Source of the DNA: Petunia secreta
Taxonomy: Eukaryota; Streptophyta; Magnoliopsida; Solanales; Solanaceae
DNA: 64,000 nt
Assembly (NCBI GenBank): GCA_029990175.1
Contig: JARKIP010000022.1
Span: forward strand, 24,526,001-24,590,000
Direction: 5' to 3'
Numbering within the stretch: the stretch's first letter is position 1; each line of letters starts with the position of its first letter. Positions 1-10,282 of this stretch are shown here, in pieces. Position numbers and translations under genes: made by a program. Below the pieces are notes generated by a model. The model did not search any database and had not been told where the DNA came from. It worked only from the letters and a program-made list of their open reading frames with translations.

Positions 1-149
1 AACATGATGAAAGAAAACAACCCTGGCACGTGCATCAACATCAATACAAACGGCAAGAATAGGTATGCACAGTCTAAAACACTGCACTTACAATTGAATT
101 TTCATCTATTGGCAATAAGCCAAGACTTTCTTAGATTCATACACACATC
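1..149 (+). pseudogene. MULE transposase fragment (upstream part) with intron
   Basis: Frame 1 from the first base reads a stretch containing MKENNPGTCININ, which matches the conserved NPG region that lies just upstream of the catalytic domain in plant MuDR/MULE transposases. The reading frame ends near position 63 at AATAG/GTATGC, a plausible 5' splice site, and the following AT-rich stretch holds one TTGGCAATAAGCCAAGACTT palindrome (about 109-130) of the kind that fills MULE introns elsewhere in the window. A further piece (about 127-149) could be the next exon. The downstream catalytic part resumes at 15159, on the far side of a 15-kb Ty3 insertion. Only a fragment is in the window, so the start of the gene is not visible. 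Confidence 0.6.
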
Positions 150-1436
150 TGTGGAAACAATAGATATGGACTCAAAGGAATGATAAGAAAACTCAGAATA
201 GAATTATCAGAATTTGTCCAACACTTTGAATTTCTATAAAAATTTCGGCAGAGTTTCTCCTGAAACTGGATGATCCGCAAAAATAGAACCAGCACTATAC
301 GATAACAAGATGAGACGACTGGATGGCATAACAAATTCGCAGATAGAATGTCTGGACAGCACCACTGTCCTGCCTTTCGACCTAATTTTCAGAGTGTAGA
401 TCGAAGATATAGACTTCATGGTCTTCATGAAAGTTTTAGATATATGTCTTAGAATTCTGGGGATTCTTAAAGCATCTAAATATAAATTTTGTACAAGGAG
501 TTATGATCAATATACTAACAGCTGTCCATAGATCAAAATAATTTTTCAGATTTTGAAACATTTTGTCTTGCTGATTCGGACGTCTTTCACCTTGGATTTT
601 AGTACCAAATTAAGTATATACAAGGTTTCCTTGATACCATACCAGTTTCTCACAAGAAACACTAAGTTTAGAACTAAGAAAAGCTTCAAAAGCTAAAAGA
701 TACATGCCTTTCCAAAAGAAAGGTTTAGTCTTATATACCTTTGATGTTTCTTGCTTCTAAACTTTGTTTCCCTTGAATTCAACACCTTCTAAAGCTTAGA
801 CAAGCTACAATACAACATTTAGGTACTTTACTTAGCCATGAAGTAATTCTAAAACTCAAGCTATAGACGAAATTGAAGGTAGCATAATGTTTCCTTAATC
901 GCGTAGAGCGTTTTGACGCAATCTGTCTTCAATTTCGAGTTAAGATCGATGTTCTTTCTTCAAAGCCACCAAAATGGCTTTAAAACCCAAGAGCACACTG
1001 CTTCTATTATGAATTTGCTGGAAATGACGAGAAAATGATGAACTTTCTCTTTTATACTTGAAACATTTCAGTTTTAGTTCTCTTTTGCGCTTATGTCCCT
1101 TTTTCTGGCCTTACTTCTGATGCTCATATCTTTTTATCCAGACATTGTATGAACAAACTGTCAAAAGTGTTGCACACTACACTCCAAGGCCTTACAATTT
1201 GGTTTATGATATTTCCCTTAAATACCTCATATAGTACACGGAATTAATTACTAAAAAAACTTCGTTACAAAGTAATTCGTTAGTCGGTTTTTCCGCAACT
1301 TAAATCCGATTTTTCCCAAACTTTGTATTCAACATATAAACATCATATGGTCATATTATGACTTTAAACTCACTTAAATCATTCTTAACATATCATTAGA
1401 ATGATATATGTCACTTTAAACATACGGCGTGTAACA
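150..1436 (-). repeat. 3' LTR of the Tekay-like element, truncated
   Basis: It aligns along its length with 13801-15158 (for example the shared run starting TGTGG(A/C)AACAATAGATATGG). It ends at TGTAACA, the reverse complement of the LTR 5' end TGTTACA. The part equivalent to 12604-13800 (about 1.2 kb) is absent, and a further block of about 50 bp present near 13945-14005 is missing. Any target-site duplication on this side has been lost. Confidence 0.85.
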
Positions 1437-1450
1437 ATCTTCCCCTTTTA
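1437..1450 (-). other. Polypurine tract of the Tekay-like element
   Basis: Read on the minus strand, TAAAAGGGGAAGATT directly precedes the LTR start TGTTACA. This is the expected primer site for plus-strand synthesis. Confidence 0.75.
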
Positions 1451-1529
1451 GGATCATTCGTCTTCGAATGTTAAATGAAGTATGTGGAAGCATTAAGCAA
1501 CGATCTGTTACATACTTGAAGTAGTGAAG

Positions 1530-2116
1530 AGATGTGGATATTTGGCTCTCATGTCATTTCAGCTTCCCAAGTTATTTCTTCTACATTATTGCTTTACTAT
1601 AGCATCTTAACTAAAGGAATGTCTTTCATCCATAGTGGACGAATCTGTCTATCTAAAATTACAACTGACACCTCTTCAGGAATACCCAATCGTCAATCTG
1701 AAATTCTAAATCTTGACGTAGATTACCTGCATAGGGCTTCTATCTGTTCTGCACTGCTAATAATCTTTTCCTGATCAACTTAACTTTATCTACTGCTTGT
1801 TGGATTAAATCTGGACCTATCCATTGAGACTCGCCAACCTCGAACCATCCTATAGGAGACCTGCATTTGCGCCAATACAAAGCTTCATATGGCGCCATCT
1901 GTATGCTAGAATGATAGCTATTATTATATGCAAACTCTATCAACGGTAGATGATCACTCCAGCTGGCTCCAAAATCTATTACACAGGCTCTAAGCATATC
2001 TTCTAACGTCTGAATGGTCTGTTCAGCCTGTCCATCTTTCGAGGGATGCAATGTGGTACTCAGATTCACCTGTGTCCCTAAGCTTGTCTGGAATAATCGC
2101 CAGAAATTAGCTGTAA
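1530..2116 (-). pseudogene. Integrase C-terminal half and chromodomain remnant (Tekay-like)
   Basis: The minus strand reads the end of the integrase core, including NFWRLFQ, LHPSKDGQAEQTIQ (the third catalytic acidic residue is the E of AEQT) and WSDHLPLIEFAYNNSYHSSI. The typical RKCRSPIGWFEVGE region and a fragment DLEFQIDDWVFLK follow. Further left, reading through stops, a chromodomain-like tail is recognisable (ILDRQIRPLW ... EEITWEAE, about 1545-1680). The segment between WVFLK and the chromodomain is shorter than usual, suggesting an internal deletion. Several in-frame stops (for example after VQNR) make it non-functional. The upstream half of the same integrase lies at 9701-9960, separated by the nested element. 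Confidence 0.85.
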
Positions 2117-2121
2117 CTGGT
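2117..2121. repeat. Target-site duplication CTGGT (left copy)
   Basis: CTGGT directly precedes the LTR start TGATGCC. An identical CTGGT follows the right LTR at 9696-9700. It lies within a codon of the host integrase, and removing one copy plus the insert keeps the integrase frame open across the junction. Confidence 0.9.
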
Positions 2122-2870
2122 TGATGCCGGGCAAACTAGCTCGAGACCCTTTACGAGAAGCCAAGCCAAAGCTATCCATGACGCTCACCTACACTTGGTT
2201 TGGAGAGGCGTGGTTGATATGAGCTCGGGAGAGGACTTAAAGACAATGCATTGGAGCTCAATCCATGTGGAAACAGGGCAGGAAACAGTGCAGGAAGCAG
2301 GGGAGCAAAACAGGGCAAAACAGGGGACACCTGCTGAGCTTACTGCCTGACGGAGGGGATTTCCTCTTCGCGATCGCGTGCAGACCTTCGCGATCACGAA
2401 GAGTATTATTTTGTTCTTCGCCTTCGCGTTGCCTGTTGCGCGATCGCGACCTTCAGCTTTTAAGTGCCCTGCGCGATCGCATATACTCTAGCGCGATCGC
2501 GATGGGAACTTGAGTAGCAGCGGACTAGAATCTTGTAAACATTGTATTGGGGTGTTATAAATACACCCCTACTTCATTTATTGCCTTTTTACCTTACCTT
2601 GAACACAAAACATATTAAATGAGCATAGCTCTTGACATTGTAACCATTTTGGCTTGAATCAATTGGATGAATCAAAGTTGCTCTTCAATCCGTCTTCGAT
2701 CATTCTATTTGCTAGAGCCTCGTGTCTCTTGAGGATAGTTGCTTAGCGTAGGTGATTCTTTCCAATCGTTTGGGGTGTAACGGAACAAGTTCTTCGTTGC
2801 TACTCGAACTTTAGTGTAAGTCTCGTCTCGTTTTATCTCTTTATCGCTTTCATAGGTTTACCCTGCATCA
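2122..2870 (+). repeat. 5' LTR of the nested Ty3 element
   Basis: 749 bp, starting TGATGCCGGG and ending CCCTGCATCA. It matches 8957-9695 almost completely; the 10-bp length difference comes from a short duplication of AAAACAGGG near 2315-2325. It has a TATA box and a GC-rich block at about 2365-2505 with several copies or near-copies of CGCGATCGCG, unlike the AT-rich remainder. Confidence 0.93.
2556..2563 (+). promoter_or_regulatory. TATA box in the 5' LTR
   Basis: TATAAATA in the context GTGTTATAAATACACCCC, the likely core promoter for the element's genomic RNA. The same sequence occurs in the right LTR at 9381-9388. Confidence 0.65.
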
Positions 2871-2872
2871 GT

Positions 2873-2884
2873 TGGTATCAGAGC
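2873..2884 (+). other. Primer binding site (initiator-Met tRNA type)
   Basis: TGGTATCAGAGC begins two bases after the LTR end. It is complementary to the 3' end of plant initiator methionine tRNA, the usual primer for this class. Confidence 0.85.
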
Positions 2885-4143
2885 AAGGCTAGGGCTGCGT
2901 TCTTATGAGCCCTCGTCCTACTCTTCGTTCTTGTCATCTTTGTTTCATGATTACCTTCTTGTTCTTGTTCTTGTTAAATTGAAAAAGAAGAAAAAAAAAT
3001 TCAAAAACTTGAAAACCCAAAAATTTGATAGAAATCGCTTGTTGTTACGATTTTGTTGGTGTTGATTATTGGGGATTGTTTGTTTACATAATCTCGACAA
3101 TTGGGAACCAACAAAACACGTTTTGGAGTCGAGAATCAAAAGTTGGAAAATTTGAACCCTAGGTTGAATATTTTGCAAAATTTACTAGAACTCGATTGAT
3201 GTTGTGAATTCTTGTTTGTTTGGTATCGGGGTTTACTCCTTATAGTTTTCCCATTGTTTTGATACAACCACAACATCATTTGGAGTCTTGGAGTGGAAAT
3301 CAAAATTTTGAATCTTGAAGGTTTGAACACTTTTGAAGAACTTGACCAAAAATCATTGAAAACAAGTTGTTTGTTGGTTGTTTGTGTGTTAAAACCAGTG
3401 GGGATTGTTTACTACGGTTGGGAACACCCTTTGAAAGCTTTAAAACTGAAATTAAGTTGAATTTGGGGTGTTGTGTGTGCCAAACTGCAGTTTTCAGTCG
3501 AGTTTCTAGTTCTGCTGAACAGACCTGCGCGATCGCGCAAGGTCTCACGCGAACGCGCCCAAACTGCATTATGTTCATCGCGATCGCGCCCCTCTGCACG
3601 CGATCGCGAAGGGTTGCAATTTCCAGATTTTCCTGAACTGGGACAGAACGTTTGCAAAGGCATCGTAACAATTTCCAACCACCAAAACTCTCATAGCATC
3701 ATCAAATATGGTGAGTTTCTAGATCACAAACCAAAATTCATCCAATTCCGAATCCGTTTAGTGACGATTCGATCTTTGAACATTTGATCGCGTCACTTCC
3801 GGTTAGTACTTTGAGGGTAACAGTTCTACCTAATTAGTACTAATCCATTGTGCGAATAGGATACTCGTGCCTAGAAGGAGAGTAGAATTCAAAGAAGATT
3901 CGTAGTTAATTGTTCGGTTCAAGTGCGCACCAAATAGCTTAGCGTTTATCGAGTCCCATTGAATCCACTCTTCCCGAAGAGCATTTGGTTCTTGTATTTT
4001 GGTTTGATCATTGAGGAGGTTGCGCTACTACGAGGAGGCCATTGATCTCAAGCTTGTGTGAACCTAACCCCAACTTGAGTGAACCCGAGCGACAAACAAA
4101 AGTGAGGGAGTGAGTGAGGACTTTTACTCTAATCTCTTTTCTT
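2885..4143 (+). other. 5' leader of the nested Ty3 element
   Basis: A non-coding stretch of about 1.26 kb between PBS and gag. It contains a GC-rich block with CGCGATCGCG motifs at about 3525-3612. Much of it is recognisably homologous to the leader of the minus-strand element at 25272-30254, for example around 3690-3780 (CATCAAATATGGTG...TCTAGATCA). Short open frames here are not supported as genes. Confidence 0.6.
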
Positions 4144-5504
4144 GTTTTTGATTGTTATAGGTACATGGCGGAGGAGAAAGCAAAGAGTACCATTGAGGTT
4201 CCAACCGACGTCTTGGCTAGTTTGCTAGCCGAGGTGAAGGCCTTAAACCTTAAGATGGAGACTTTTGAAAAGGAGAGGACCCCGAGTGTCCCAAAAGATA
4301 CCGGTGAAGGCACTAGTGATGATTCAATCATGAAACTGGATCAATATGCGGAGCTAGTTCGTCGACAACGGTTGAGGGATGAGGCTCTTGCTAGAGAAAG
4401 AATGTTGGGCAATCCCCAACCCTTGGGCAATCCCCAAGGAGATGTTCCATTCCTAAGGCCTCGGAGAAACATTGCACCTCTTGAGCAAGTTGATGAAGCT
4501 CAAGAAGGGGAGGGCCTCGGACTTGATGATGATTACTTTGATGCTCCCTATCCAAATAGGAGAGCGATGAATGGAGGCCGAGGTGTAGATAGCAGTCGTG
4601 GGCGAGGTCGGGGACCTCCAAGAGCTTACATGGGAAGAAACTTGGGAAGGGAATATGATAATGTTGATGACAACTATGGGGTTCAACCGGAACCAAACCG
4701 AGGGGGTCGTGACACTAATCTCAATAGTGTCAAGATCACTATCCCTCCCTTCAAAGGGGTTAGTGATCCGGAAGCATTTCTTGAATGGAAGGTCTAATTG
4801 GAGCGGGTCTTTGACACAAATGATATGACCGAGGAGAAGAATGCCACTTATGCTATATTATCATTTGAGTCCTATGCCTCTACTTGGTGGGATCCATCAA
4901 GCGTTCAAGGAGAAGACTCGGGTTGCGGATGAACATCACTTGGGAAGAGTTGAAAGAAGTTATGAACAACAAGTATGTGACTCCCAAGTATCGACAAGAG
5001 CAACTCAAAAAGCTCTATGAGTTGAAGCAAGGTTACAAGTCCGTTGATGAGTATTTCAACGACTTTGAGAAAAACCGGATGGCTCTTGATATGGAAATGG
5101 AAGATGAGGAACAAGCTATCATCCGTTTCAAAAGTGGCTTGAGTAGGGATATTGCCTCCCAATTGAGACTTCACATCTTCCACTCCTTACAAGATGTTTG
5201 TGATGCCGCGGTTGAAGCCGAGAAGTGGCTCAAACAAGAGAAAGCTCCTCGCTATAGGAGTACTACCACTACCACTCTATCAACTCGCACCAAAGAATAG
5301 AAAAGCCCATATACTAGTGGAGCAAGTGGGAGTCGAGAAGTGAAGAAGCCTTTTGAAAAGGCCACACCGAGAAGCGACCACAAAGAGGTTGGAGGTATTT
5401 CTAAAACTACTTTAAATACTCCTTCTTCTTCTTCTTTCCAATGTCATAAATGTAAGGGTTACGGACACTTTGCCAAAGAGTGCCCTACTCGGAAAACAAA
5501 ATGA
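4144..5504 (+). pseudogene. gag (capsid and nucleocapsid), frameshifted
   Basis: The likely start is the ATG at 4144 (MAEEKAKSTIEV). The N-terminal part has charged and RGRGRG-rich segments. A retrotransposon gag core follows, including VKITIPPFKGVSDPEAFLEW and, in another frame, ITWEELKEVMNNKYV...YRQEQLKKLYELKQG...DEYFNDF. The nucleocapsid zinc knuckle CHKCKGYGHFAKEC is at about 5440-5485. A TAA at 4795-4797 (after EWKV) and a shift of frame between about 4870 and 4920 break the ORF. The capsid packages element RNA and the knuckle binds it. Identification is from motif order and position downstream of the PBS. Confidence 0.9.
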
Positions 5505-8500
5505 TTGTGATGGATGATGGGTTGGTCTATGAGGGTGAAAGTGAGTCCGAGGGTGAAGTTGAAGAGGAGAGTGAGGAAGTTGAGGGTGAGGAGAGAGCGA
5601 CGGAGGGGGATGATCCTAATATGTTCCTTGTGGTACGCCGTATTTTGGGAACCATGTTGAGTGAGGAGAGGGAAGATGAGCAAAGGGAGAACTTGTTCCA
5701 TGCCCGGTGTAGAGTGAAGGGGCAAGTTTGTTCCATGATTATTGACTCGGGTAGTTGTGCAAATGTGGTGAGCCAATCCTTGGTCTCACAATTGAAATTG
5801 ACTACCATTAAACACCCTAACCCCTACCGGTTGCAATGGCTAAGTGAGTGTGGAGAGTTAAGGGTAGTGAAGCAAGTCTTGATTAGATTCAAGATTGGGA
5901 ACTATCAAGATGAACACATGTTTGACGTGGTGCCAATGCAAGCTTGCCACCTTTTGTTTGGAAGGCCTTGGCAATACGACAAACAAGTGGTTCATGATGG
6001 CCGAGCCAACACTTACACGGTTAGGCATGAGGGAAAGAGGTTTGTGCTTACACCTTTGACCCCAAAGCAAGTAAGTGAAGACTATCGGCGCATGAAAGAG
6101 TTGAGGGAAGCGGCTAAGGCCAAGTCCCCGGTTGTGGCCAAACCTTTGGCCGAGACTCCACCATCTTCCACCGGTCGCATGTATGCCATGATGCAACCGG
6201 GTGAATATTTGAGAGGTAATGATGGCATCAAGATGCTCATATGCCTAGTGCACAGAGGTATGGTTTTGAACTCCGAAAGTGATTATTTATCTAACCCTAA
6301 CCCTTTGCCTAGTGCCATTGACAATGGTTTGAAGGTCTTTGAGGACATGTTCCCAGAAGAGATGCCCTCCCTTGAGGGGTATTGAACATCAAATTGACTT
6401 TGTCCCGGGATCTCAAATCCCCAACAAGCCGGCATATAGAAGTAATCCCGAGGACACAAGGGAGTTACAAAAGCAAATTGATGAATTGCTTACCAAAGGC
6501 TTGGTGAGGGAAAGCTTGAGTCCTTGTGTCGTGCCCGTGATCCTCGTTCCAAAGAAGGATGGCACTTGGAGGATGTGTGTAGATTGTCGAGCGGTCAACA
6601 AGATCACGGTAAAGTATCGACATCCCATACCTCGTTTGGATGATATGCTAGATGAGCTTAGTGGTTCTAGTGTTTTCTCTAAAATAGACCTTAGGTCTGG
6701 CTACCATCAAATCCGGATGAAACTCGGGGATGAATGGAAAACCGCATTCAAGACCAAGTTTGGTCTATATGAATGGTTGGTGATGCCCTTCGTCTCTCCA
6801 ACGCACCTAGCACTTTCATGAGACTAATGAACCACGTGCTTAAGCCATTCATCAACAAATTCGTGGTCGTCTACTTTGATGACATATTGATTTATAGCAA
6901 GTCAATAGACGACCATGTGGGCCACTTGAGTCAAGTGCTTGAGGTGCTACGAGCCGAAAAGCTCTATGCCAACTTTAAGAAGTGTGCCTTTTGTGTTGAA
7001 AAGGTTGTCTTTTTGGGCTTTGTTGTTAGTGTCAATGGTGTGGAAGTTGATGAGTCCAAAGTTGAAGCCATTAGAGATTGGCCTACTCCTACCACCGTTT
7101 CTCATGTGAGGAGTTTCCATGGCCTTGCTAGTTTCTATAGGCGCTTTGTTAGAGACTTTAGCACCATTGCCGCACCACTCACCGAGTTGGTGAAGAAAGA
7201 TAAACCTTTTGTGTGGGGAGAGCCTCAAGAGAGAGCTTTCCAAGAATTGAAAAGTAGGTTGAGTACCGCCCCCTTGCTACAATTGCCCGACTTCGGGAAG
7301 GCTTTTGAGGTTGAATGTGATGCCTCGGGGGTGGGAATTGGGGGTGTTCTCATGCAAGAAGGGAAACCCGTTGCCTACTTTAGTGAGAAGTGGAAGGGCG
7401 CAACCTTGAATTACTCCACGTATGACAAGGAGTTGTATGCCCTCGTGAGAGCTTTAGCCCATTGGCAACACTATCTATGGCCTCGGGAATTTGTGATCAA
7501 GAGTGACCATGAGTCACTCAAGCATCTAAGAGGCCAAGAGAAGTTGAACAAAAGACATGCCAAGTGGGTGGAGTTCATTGAGTCTTTTCCCTATGTAATT
7601 CATTACAAGAAGGGTAAGGACAATGTTGTAGCCGATGCGCTTTCTAGGAAGTTCGCCCTTGTTACCACTCTTGCTTCTAGACTTATGGGTTTTGAGAGTA
7701 TAAAATCTTTGTATGAACATGACCCAAAGTTCAAGAGCATACATGATGCTCTAGTGAGTGGGAAGCGGGTGGAGAAGTACCACTGGGTAGATGGCTACAT
7801 TTTCAAGAAAGGGAGAGTATGTGTCCCCGAGTCCTCTTGGCGAGAATTGCTAGTGCGTGAAGCACATTGTGGGGGCTTGATGGGTCACTTTGGGAGGGAT
7901 AAGACTTTGGCTATTCTTATGGAGCAATTCCATTGGCCTAAGATGGGGTTGCATGTTGAGCGGCTATGCAATGCTTGTTTAGATTGCAAGCACACCAAGT
8001 CTAAGTCGAATTCCCATGGCTTGTATACTCCTTTGCCTATTCCTACTAGCCCGTGGATGGACATTTCGATGGATTTTGTTATGGGATTGCCATGGTCTAG
8101 AGGGGGACATGATAGCATTTATGTTGTCGTGGATAGGTTCTCCAAAATGGCTCACTTCATTCCTTGTAAAAAGAGTAGTGATGCACACCATGTAGCTTCT
8201 TTGTTCATTGATAATGTGTTAAAATTGCATGGCGTGCCTCAAACCATTGTGAGTGATAGGGACACTAAGTTCCTAAGCCATTTTTGGAGATGCTTGTGGG
8301 GTGCCCTTGGCACCAAATTATTGTTCTCTACGTCCCACCACCCTCAAACGGATGGTCAAACCGAGGTAGTGAACTGAACCTTGGGGGTCTCTTCTTAGAG
8401 CTATGACCCGAGGTAAGGCTGGGACTTGGGTGGAGAAGTTACCACTCATGGAGTTTGCATATAACCGCACCTTGCATAGAATGATTGGCATGACTCCATT

Positions 8501-8956
8501 TGAGTGCGTTTATGGTTTTAATCCTTTGATTCCACTTGATCTTACCCCTTTGCCAAGGGAAATGGTTATTAATGTTGAAGGTACAAGCCGAGCTAAGGCC
8601 TTGATGGAACTCCATGCCAAAGCAAAGAAGAACTTGGAGGAAGCTTATGAAAAGCTAGCCACCAAGAAGAACAAGGGGAGGAAGAAGGTGGAATTCAAGA
8701 AAGGAGATTGGGTGTGGGTGCACTTCCGGAAAGAAAGATTTCCAATGATTCGAAAAGGGAAGTTGGCACCCCGAGGAGATGGCCCGTTCCAAGTGATATC
8801 CAAGATCAACAACAATGCCTATGTGATTGATCTACCCGGTGAGTATAATGTTTCAAATACTTTCAATGTTAGTGACTTGGCTCCTTATGATGTAGGTGAT
8901 ACCGTGGAGGATGACACCTTAATTTCGAGGACAAAATCTTCTCAAGAAGGGGAGGA
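5480..8956 (+). pseudogene. pol: protease, reverse transcriptase, RNase H, integrase (frameshifted)
   Basis: Protease is at about 5690-5990, with the active site IIDSGSCANVV. RT begins near 6360 and contains VPVILVPKKDGTWRMCVDCRAVN, FSKIDLRSGYHQI and the catalytic FVVVYFDDILIYSK (about 6860-6900). RNase H (about 7290-7650) has VECDASG, KELYALV and SDHESL. Integrase has an HHCC finger (about 7860-8000, HCGGLMGHF ... CNACLDCKHTK), the core with MDISMDFV, VSDRDTKFLSHFW and the acidic QTDGQTE, and a C-terminal region with FKKGDWVWVHFRKERF. Frame changes near 6350 and 6785 and around 8370-8410, plus TGA after TEVVN (8375-8377), split the polyprotein, so this copy cannot make a full Pol. The last frame stays open past the start of the 3' LTR to 9338. 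Confidence 0.93.
8944..8956 (+). other. Polypurine tract of the nested Ty3 element
   Basis: AAGAAGGGGAGGA directly abuts the 3' LTR start TGATGCC. An almost identical AAGAAGGGGAGGA/TGATGC junction occurs in the minus-strand element at 25911-25932. Confidence 0.85.
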
Positions 8957-9695
8957 TGATGCCGGGCAAACTAGCTCGAGATCCTTTACGAGAAGCCAAG
9001 CCAAAGCTATCTATGACGCTCACCTACACTTGGTTTGGAGAGGCGTGGTTGATATGAGCTCGGGAGAGGACTTAAAGACAATGCATTGGAGCTCAATCCA
9101 TGTGGAAACAAGGCAGGAAACAGTCCAGGAAGCAGGGGAGCAAAACAGGGGACACCTGCTGAGCTTACTGCCTGACGGAGGGGATTTCCTCTTCGCGATC
9201 GCGTGCAGACCTTCGCGATCGCGAAGAGTATTATTTTTTTCTTCGCCTTGGCGTTACCTGTCGCGCGATCGCGACCTTCAGCTTTTAAGTGCCCTGCGCG
9301 ATTGCATATACTCTAGCGCGATCGCGATGGGAACTTGAGTAGCATGGGACCAGAATCTTGTAAACATTGTATTGGGGTGTTATAAATACACCCCTACTTC
9401 ATTTATTGCCTTTTTACCTTACCTTGAACACAAAACACATTAAATGAGCATAGCTCTTGACATTGTAACCATTTTGGCTTGAATCAATTGGATGAATCCA
9501 AGTTGCTCTTCAATCCGTCTTCGATCATTCTATTTGCTAGAGCCTCGTGTCTCTTGAGGATAGTTGCTTAGCGTAGGTGATTCTTTCCAATCGTTTGGGG
9601 TGTAACAGAACAAGTTCTTCGTTGCTACTCGAACTTTAGTGTAAGTCTCGTCTCGTTTTATCTCTTTATCGCTTTCGTAGGTTTACCCTGCATCA
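8957..9695 (+). repeat. 3' LTR of the nested Ty3 element
   Basis: 739 bp, TGATGCC...TGCATCA, the partner of 2122-2870. TATA box at 9381-9388. The GC-rich block with CGCGATCGCG motifs is at 9190-9330. The integrase reading frame continues about 380 bp into this LTR. Confidence 0.93.
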
Positions 9696-9700
9696 CTGGT
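9696..9700. repeat. Target-site duplication CTGGT (right copy)
   Basis: Identical to 2117-2121. The host integrase sequence (SIISDRGT region, minus strand) resumes directly to its right. Confidence 0.9.
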
Positions 9701-10282
9701 GTGCCCCTGTCTGAAATAATAGATACTGGAATACCATGTAGACGCACTATCCCTCTAATATAAAGTCTAGCATAATCCTCCGATGTATATGTAGTTCTAA
9801 CAGGCAAAAAATGAGCTGATTTAGTAAGCCTGTCAACTATAACCCAAATAGAGTCATACCTGCTCCGCGTACGGGGCAATCCTGTAATGAAGTCCATATT
9901 CACTGCTTCCCATTTCTATGATGGAATCTCTATTTCCTGTAACAAGCCACTAGGGTTTTTTATGCTCGACTTTAACCTGCTAGCAGTTAGGAAACTTAGC
10001 CACAAATTCTAATATGTCACGCTTTATTCCGTCCCACCAGTAAATCTGCTTAAGGTCATGATATATCTTAGTCGAACCTGGGTGAACAGTATACCTGGAA
10101 TAGTGTGCCTCAGTCATAATCCGTCCACGTAAATCTGCAATATCAGGAACACAAAGTCTATCTTTATACATGAGAACCCCGTCACTAGTAATCCTGTATG
10201 GTGACTCTGATTTTCTTCTGGCTATTTGTCTGTATTCAGCTAGAACTGGATCCTTATACTGACGATGTTTTACTTCTGTCAC
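9696..10282 (-). pseudogene. Integrase N-terminal half of the Tekay-like element
   Basis: The minus strand reads a zinc-binding region (AHYSRYTVHPGSTKIYHDL ... FVAKFPNC, about 9980-10110) preceded by linker sequence. The catalytic core start follows (MDFITGLPRTRSRYDSIWVIVDRLTKSAHF and VSIISDRGT, about 9700-9900), giving the first two acidic residues of the DDE triad. The HHCC cluster and the core are in different frames around 9905-9980. The third catalytic residue and the C-terminus lie at 1740-2116, beyond the nested element. Confidence 0.87.

Larger units (their letters stand above)
2122..9695 (+). mobile_element. Ty3 chromovirus-like LTR retrotransposon nested in the Tekay-like integrase
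   Basis: A complete structure of 7574 bp: 5' LTR 2122-2870, PBS, leader, gag, pol, PPT and 3' LTR 8957-9695. It is flanked by a perfect 5-bp duplication CTGGT (2117-2121 and 9696-9700). Domain order is Gag, zinc knuckle, protease, RT, RNase H, integrase, i.e. Ty3/gypsy. RT and RNase H resemble the CRM/Galadriel/Reina group of chromoviruses (for example EWKTAFKTKFGLYEWLVMPF, LWPREFVIKSDHESL), but lineage is an inference. Frameshifts and stops break gag and pol. The two LTRs differ by roughly 18-20 substitutions plus a 10-bp duplication (counted by eye), so this is one of the younger insertions in the window. Confidence 0.93.

Noticed and set aside
2365..2505. Iterated GCGATCGC, the HIP1 octamer of cyanobacteria, as a sign of contamination
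   Set aside because: The motifs lie inside TSD-flanked plant LTR elements and recur in both LTRs of two families, so they are native to the retrotransposons.
2873..2884. TGGTATCAGAGC as part of a tRNA gene
   Set aside because: Only the primer-complementary segment is present, next to an LTR end; no tRNA body surrounds it.
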